In this document: positions 24,222 to 27,459 of the stretch, in pieces
Numbering within the stretch: the first letter of the stretch is position 1
How the letters are laid out: each line of letters starts with the position of its first letter
Source: JANRKT01 sp033763355
GTDB taxonomy: Bacteria; Bacteroidota; Bacteroidia; Chitinophagales; Chitinophagaceae
Reading direction: 5' to 3'
NCBI GenBank assembly: GCA_033763355.1
Contig: JANRKT010000365.1
Location: 1-27,459, forward strand
DNA: 27,459 bases
Notes under the pieces: model-generated
What the model was told of the DNA's origin: nothing
Seen by the model: the letters and a program-made list of their open reading frames with translations, nothing else
Database searches by the model: none
Position numbers and translations under genes: made by a program

Positions 24222-25577
24222 ATGGCTTCAGGTACTATTTCAACTGCTGCGCCAGAAACAGCTTTCAGCAGGCCGAGTTTATCCTTTTGGCAAATATGGA
24301 ACATGAGCTTTGGCTTCCTGGGAATCCAATTCGGTTTTGCACTTCAGAATGCCAACGTTAGCAGGATTTTTCAAACGCTTGGCGCAGAAATAGACAGCAT
24401 TCCCATTTTGTGGATTGCTGCACCCATTACAGGTTTCCTTGTTCAGCCCATTATTGGTTATTTAAGTGACAGGACATGGCACCCCAGGTGGGGGAGAAGA
24501 AGGCCATTCTTTTTTATTGGGGCTGTGCTTGCATCACTTGCTTTGTTCCTCATGCCTAATTCATCTGTGCTCTGGATGGCTGCACTGCTGCTCTGGATAC
24601 TGGATGCATCTATTAATATTTCAATGGAACCATTCAGGGCTTTTGTGGGAGATAAACTTCCTTCTGCCCAAAGGACAGCCGGTTTTGCCATGCAAACTTT
24701 TTTCATTGGTATAGGCGCTGTTATTGCTTCCCTGCTCCCTTATCTGTTCACAAACGTATTTGGCATAAGCAATACGGCGGCACCGGGAATCATTCCGGAT
24801 TCAGTAAAGTATTCGTTTTATATAGGCGCCGTTGTTTTTCTGGGTGCAGTATTGTGGACTGTTTTTACAACAACTGAATTTCCCCCGGAAAACATAAAAA
24901 AATGGGAAGAAGAAAAACTGAAGTCAAAAGGGATTTTTCATGGTATCATTGAAATTACACAGGGTATTTTCAAAATGCCCAAAACAATGCTGCAATTAGC
25001 CGTTGTTCAGTTTTTTACCTGGCTGGCTTTTTTTTCCATGTGGATTTACACCACCTCGGCAGTTGCACAAAATGCTTATGGAACATCCGATACAACTTCT
25101 AAAAATTTTCAGGATGCAGGGGATTGGGTTGGTGTGATGTTTATGGTGTACAACGGAATTTCTGCATTAACAGCTTTTCTCCTGCCAATGCTTGCGGCAA
25201 AAACCGGCAAGAAGTATTCACATATGATGTGTTTAATTATAGGCGGCATAGGTCTCATCAGCATTTTTTTTATCAAAAGCCCTGTTGCTTTACTTGTTCC
25301 CATGGTGGGTGTAGGGCTTGCATGGGCATCTACCTTAACAATGCCTTATTCAATCCTGGCAGGCGCTTTACCTCCCGATAAGATGGGATTTTATATGGGT
25401 GTATTTAATTTCTTTATAGTCATACCGCAAATCCTTGCGGCAGCAATTCTTGGTTTTTTTGTGAGGACTGTTTTTGATAACCAAAGTATTTATGCGCTTA
25501 TTGTAGGCGGAATTTCCATGATTGTTGCAGGGTTTTGCAATTTCATTGTTAATGATAAAGATGAATTCAAAAAATAA
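24222..25577 (+). CDS. MFS transporter, SLC45/sucrose-transporter-like, probable maltose or maltodextrin permease
   Basis: A 451-residue membrane protein with about 12 hydrophobic segments. The loop after the second helix reads GYLSDRT (79-85) and RWGRRRP (89-95), the signature shared with plant sucrose carriers and animal SLC45 proteins. Other typical stretches are NISMEPFRAFVGDKLP and WIYTTSAVAQNAYG. In Bacteroidota such carriers are found beside alpha-glucan enzymes, and here the secreted GH13 enzyme starts 9 bases downstream, so maltose or short maltodextrins are the likely substrate; this is inference from context. The start at 24222 precedes a roughly 20-residue hydrophilic N-terminus and the first helix. 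Confidence 0.87.
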   Translation: MASGTISTAAPETAFSRPSLSFWQIWNMSFGFLGIQFGFALQNANVSRIFQTLGAEIDSIPILWIAAPITGFLVQPIIGYLSDRTWHPRWGRRRPFFFIGAVLASLALFLMPNSSVLWMAALLLWILDASINISMEPFRAFVGDKLPSAQRTAGFAMQTFFIGIGAVIASLLPYLFTNVFGISNTAAPGIIPDSVKYSFYIGAVVFLGAVLWTVFTTTEFPPENIKKWEEEKLKSKGIFHGIIEITQGIFKMPKTMLQLAVVQFFTWLAFFSMWIYTTSAVAQNAYGTSDTTSKNFQDAGDWVGVMFMVYNGISALTAFLLPMLAAKTGKKYSHMMCLIIGGIGLISIFFIKSPVALLVPMVGVGLAWASTLTMPYSILAGALPPDKMGFYMGVFNFFIVIPQILAAAILGFFVRTVFDNQSIYALIVGGISMIVAGFCNFIVNDKDEFKK

Positions 25578-25586
25578 ATCCAGGGT

Positions 25587-27458
25587 ATGAAACACACAAA
25601 AACGCTGCTCATAAGCATTACAGGTTTCTTACTTCTTTCGTATAACATTCTTGCACAGGATACCGGTGTTTATCCCACCCACTGGTGGACTGGTATGAAA
25701 AACCCAAAGCTGCAGATCATCATACATGAACCGGGTATCGGCAATGCCGCTTCATTTACCATCAGCTATCCCGGTGTGAGGATTGACAGGGTAAACAAAC
25801 CGGAAAATAAAAACTATGTCATTCTCGATCTTACCATTGCTGCTACGGCAAGGCCCGGAACTTTTACTATAAAAGCGGGAAGTAAAACCATTCCTTACAC
25901 TTTAAAAAGACGAAGTGACCAAAACGGCAAAACAAGAGTGAAGGGTGTATCTTCTGAAGATGTGATCTATCTCTTAATGCCCGACCGCTTCAGCAATGGC
26001 GATCCATCCAATGATGTTTATTCCGGCTACCGTGATAAAGATGCCATAAGAGATGATAAATATGCCCGGCACGGCGGCGACCTTAAGGGAATAGAGAACC
26101 GGCTCGATTATCTGAAAGACCTTGGCATGACCACCATCTGGTGCACCCCGCTTATTGAAAACGATATGCCAAGAATGGAAGAAGTTGGTTTCAGGCTGGC
26201 TGGTTTTCATGGTTACTGGTTTACCAATCATTATGAAATTGATAAACGGTACGGGGGAAACGAGGCGTATAAATCAATGATAAATGCAGTGCATCAGAAA
26301 GGAATGAAAGTGGTGCATGATGCAGTGTATAACCATATCGGCCTTTATCATTGGATGAATCTTGATCCTCCTGCAAAAGACTGGATCAACCAATGGCCGG
26401 CGTTTACCGGGCCCAGCCACAGGGATGCTTCTGTTTTTGACCCCGGCAGATCAAAGTATGACAATGATATTATGCTGAGAGGATGGTTTGTAAGGCATTT
26501 GCCTGATATGAACCTTGCCAATCCTTTTGTGGCCACTTATTTAATCCAGAATGCGGTCTGGATAACTGAGGAATTTGGTTTTGATGGCTTTCGTGTTGAC
26601 ACTTATAAATACTGCGATGAAACATTTTTAAACAACGTAAATACAGCCTTGCTGAATGAATTTCCTTCCATCACCACTTTTGTTGAAGCCTGGGGCCATG
26701 ATGTGCTTGCCAATGCTTATTTCGTCCGCAACACAATGGACCTGCCTTTTAAACACAATGCAATGGGCGCATTAGATTTTCCTTTATGCGCTGCCATGCA
26801 CAACAGTTTAACACAGAAAGCAGAATGGACAACGGGCATAAATGAATTGTACCTGACCCTTGCCAAAGATTTTGTGTATAAAGATCCCATGAACAACTGC
26901 ATATTTCTCGACAATCATGATATGAACCGCTTTTTTTCAGTAGTGGGTGAGGATATCCGCAAATTTAAAATGGGGATGGCAATGCTGCTTACGTTAAGGG
27001 GCATTCCTCATTTTTATTATGGCGATGAAATACTGATGAAAAACTTTAAAAACCCAACCGACCAGGAAGTGCGGCTTGATTTTCCGGGTGGTTTTCCCGG
27101 AGATGCAGTAAATAAATTTGATGCAGCAGGCCGGACCGCGGAAGAAAATGAAGTCTTCAACTATATAAGGACACTGGCCAGCTTCAGAAAAAATTCCCCG
27201 GCAATAAAAAAAGGGAAGTTCATGCAGTTCATTCCCCAAAACGGGGTATATGTTTATTTCCGTTACGATAACAACCAGACGGTAATGTGTGTAATGAATA
27301 CGAATGATAACGCTTCAACCATTGACCTTTCCCGTTTTGCAGAAAAAATAAAGGACAATACACAGGCCCTTGATGTGGCCACCGGCACCACATTTAATTT
27401 AGAACCCACATTAACCATCGGGCCAAAGTATTTGCTGGTAATGGAGTTGAAGAGGTGA
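25587..27458 (+). CDS. Secreted GH13 cyclomaltodextrinase/neopullulanase-type alpha-amylase
   Basis: A 623-residue enzyme with a Sec signal peptide (cleavage near ILA-Q, residue 23), so it acts in the periplasm or outside. An N-terminal beta domain of the cyclomaltodextrinase type (about 30-115, beginning VYPTHWWTGMKNPKLQI) precedes the GH13 barrel. The catalytic residues are Asp338 (GFRVDTY, nucleophile), Glu367 (TFVEAWG, acid/base) and Asp445 (LDNHDMN, transition-state stabiliser), with conserved VVHDAVYNH before them. A C-terminal beta domain (about 540-623) completes the SusA/neopullulanase-like layout. It should hydrolyse maltodextrin, cyclodextrin or pullulan to maltose-size products for the SLC45-like carrier just upstream. 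The TGA ends one base before the window does. Confidence 0.94.
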   Translation: MKHTKTLLISITGFLLLSYNILAQDTGVYPTHWWTGMKNPKLQIIIHEPGIGNAASFTISYPGVRIDRVNKPENKNYVILDLTIAATARPGTFTIKAGSKTIPYTLKRRSDQNGKTRVKGVSSEDVIYLLMPDRFSNGDPSNDVYSGYRDKDAIRDDKYARHGGDLKGIENRLDYLKDLGMTTIWCTPLIENDMPRMEEVGFRLAGFHGYWFTNHYEIDKRYGGNEAYKSMINAVHQKGMKVVHDAVYNHIGLYHWMNLDPPAKDWINQWPAFTGPSHRDASVFDPGRSKYDNDIMLRGWFVRHLPDMNLANPFVATYLIQNAVWITEEFGFDGFRVDTYKYCDETFLNNVNTALLNEFPSITTFVEAWGHDVLANAYFVRNTMDLPFKHNAMGALDFPLCAAMHNSLTQKAEWTTGINELYLTLAKDFVYKDPMNNCIFLDNHDMNRFFSVVGEDIRKFKMGMAMLLTLRGIPHFYYGDEILMKNFKNPTDQEVRLDFPGGFPGDAVNKFDAAGRTAEENEVFNYIRTLASFRKNSPAIKKGKFMQFIPQNGVYVYFRYDNNQTVMCVMNTNDNASTIDLSRFAEKIKDNTQALDVATGTTFNLEPTLTIGPKYLLVMELKR

Positions 27459-27459
27459 G

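Overview
The window looks like chromosomal DNA of a Bacteroidota bacterium, most likely a Chitinophagaceae-type organism. This rests on a type IX secretion (Por) sorting domain on a secreted protease, signal peptides ending in Ala-Gln, several upstream boxes fitting the Bacteroidota -7 consensus TAnnTTTG, and typical families of the phylum (FHS sugar permease, zinc-less ROK kinase, DUF4197, membrane MutS-like ATPase, CBM20-GH77). The assignment is inference from gene content, not from a marker gene.

Layout. 1-286: end of a SAM-dependent methyltransferase. 355-1170 (-): lipoprotein glutaminyl cyclase. 1576-4299 (+): M43 metalloprotease with a T9SS tail, an exported unknown protein and a DUF4197 protein. 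4348-8827 (-): membrane MutS-like ATPase, a 49-codon membrane microprotein, an exported protein with a C-terminal membrane anchor, and a membrane-anchored transglutaminase-like protein. 9298-13124 (+): a DPE2-like 4-alpha-glucanotransferase and a dipeptide epimerase. 13125-14337: a small accessory patch (unknown exported protein, ParE/RelE-type toxin-antitoxin pair, and a decayed second copy of the epimerase 3' end) next to tRNA-Pro(CGG) at 14338-14411. 14527-17598 (-): large AsmA-family protein. 17792-18547 (+): MpaB/DUF2236 protein. 18610-27458: a glucose, glycogen and maltodextrin cluster.

How the genes work together. The right third forms a coherent module: a secreted GH13 cyclomaltodextrinase/alpha-amylase and an SLC45-like permease (25587-27458 and 24222-25577, 9 bp apart) would supply maltose or maltodextrin; an FHS permease and a ROK glucokinase (21271-18610, - strand) would take up and phosphorylate glucose; GlgA and GlgC (21410-24123) build glycogen from ADP-glucose. 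The DPE2-like glucanotransferase at 9298 is the expected partner for moving glucosyl units between maltose and glycogen. Branching enzyme, phosphorylase and phosphoglucomutase are not in the window.

No CRISPR array, prophage or insertion sequence was seen. The most unusual items are the duplicated epimerase tail flanking the toxin-antitoxin patch, the transglutaminase/C-anchored protein pair, the 49-codon membrane ORF, a 121-residue repeat in the AsmA protein and the split catalytic domain of the glucanotransferase.
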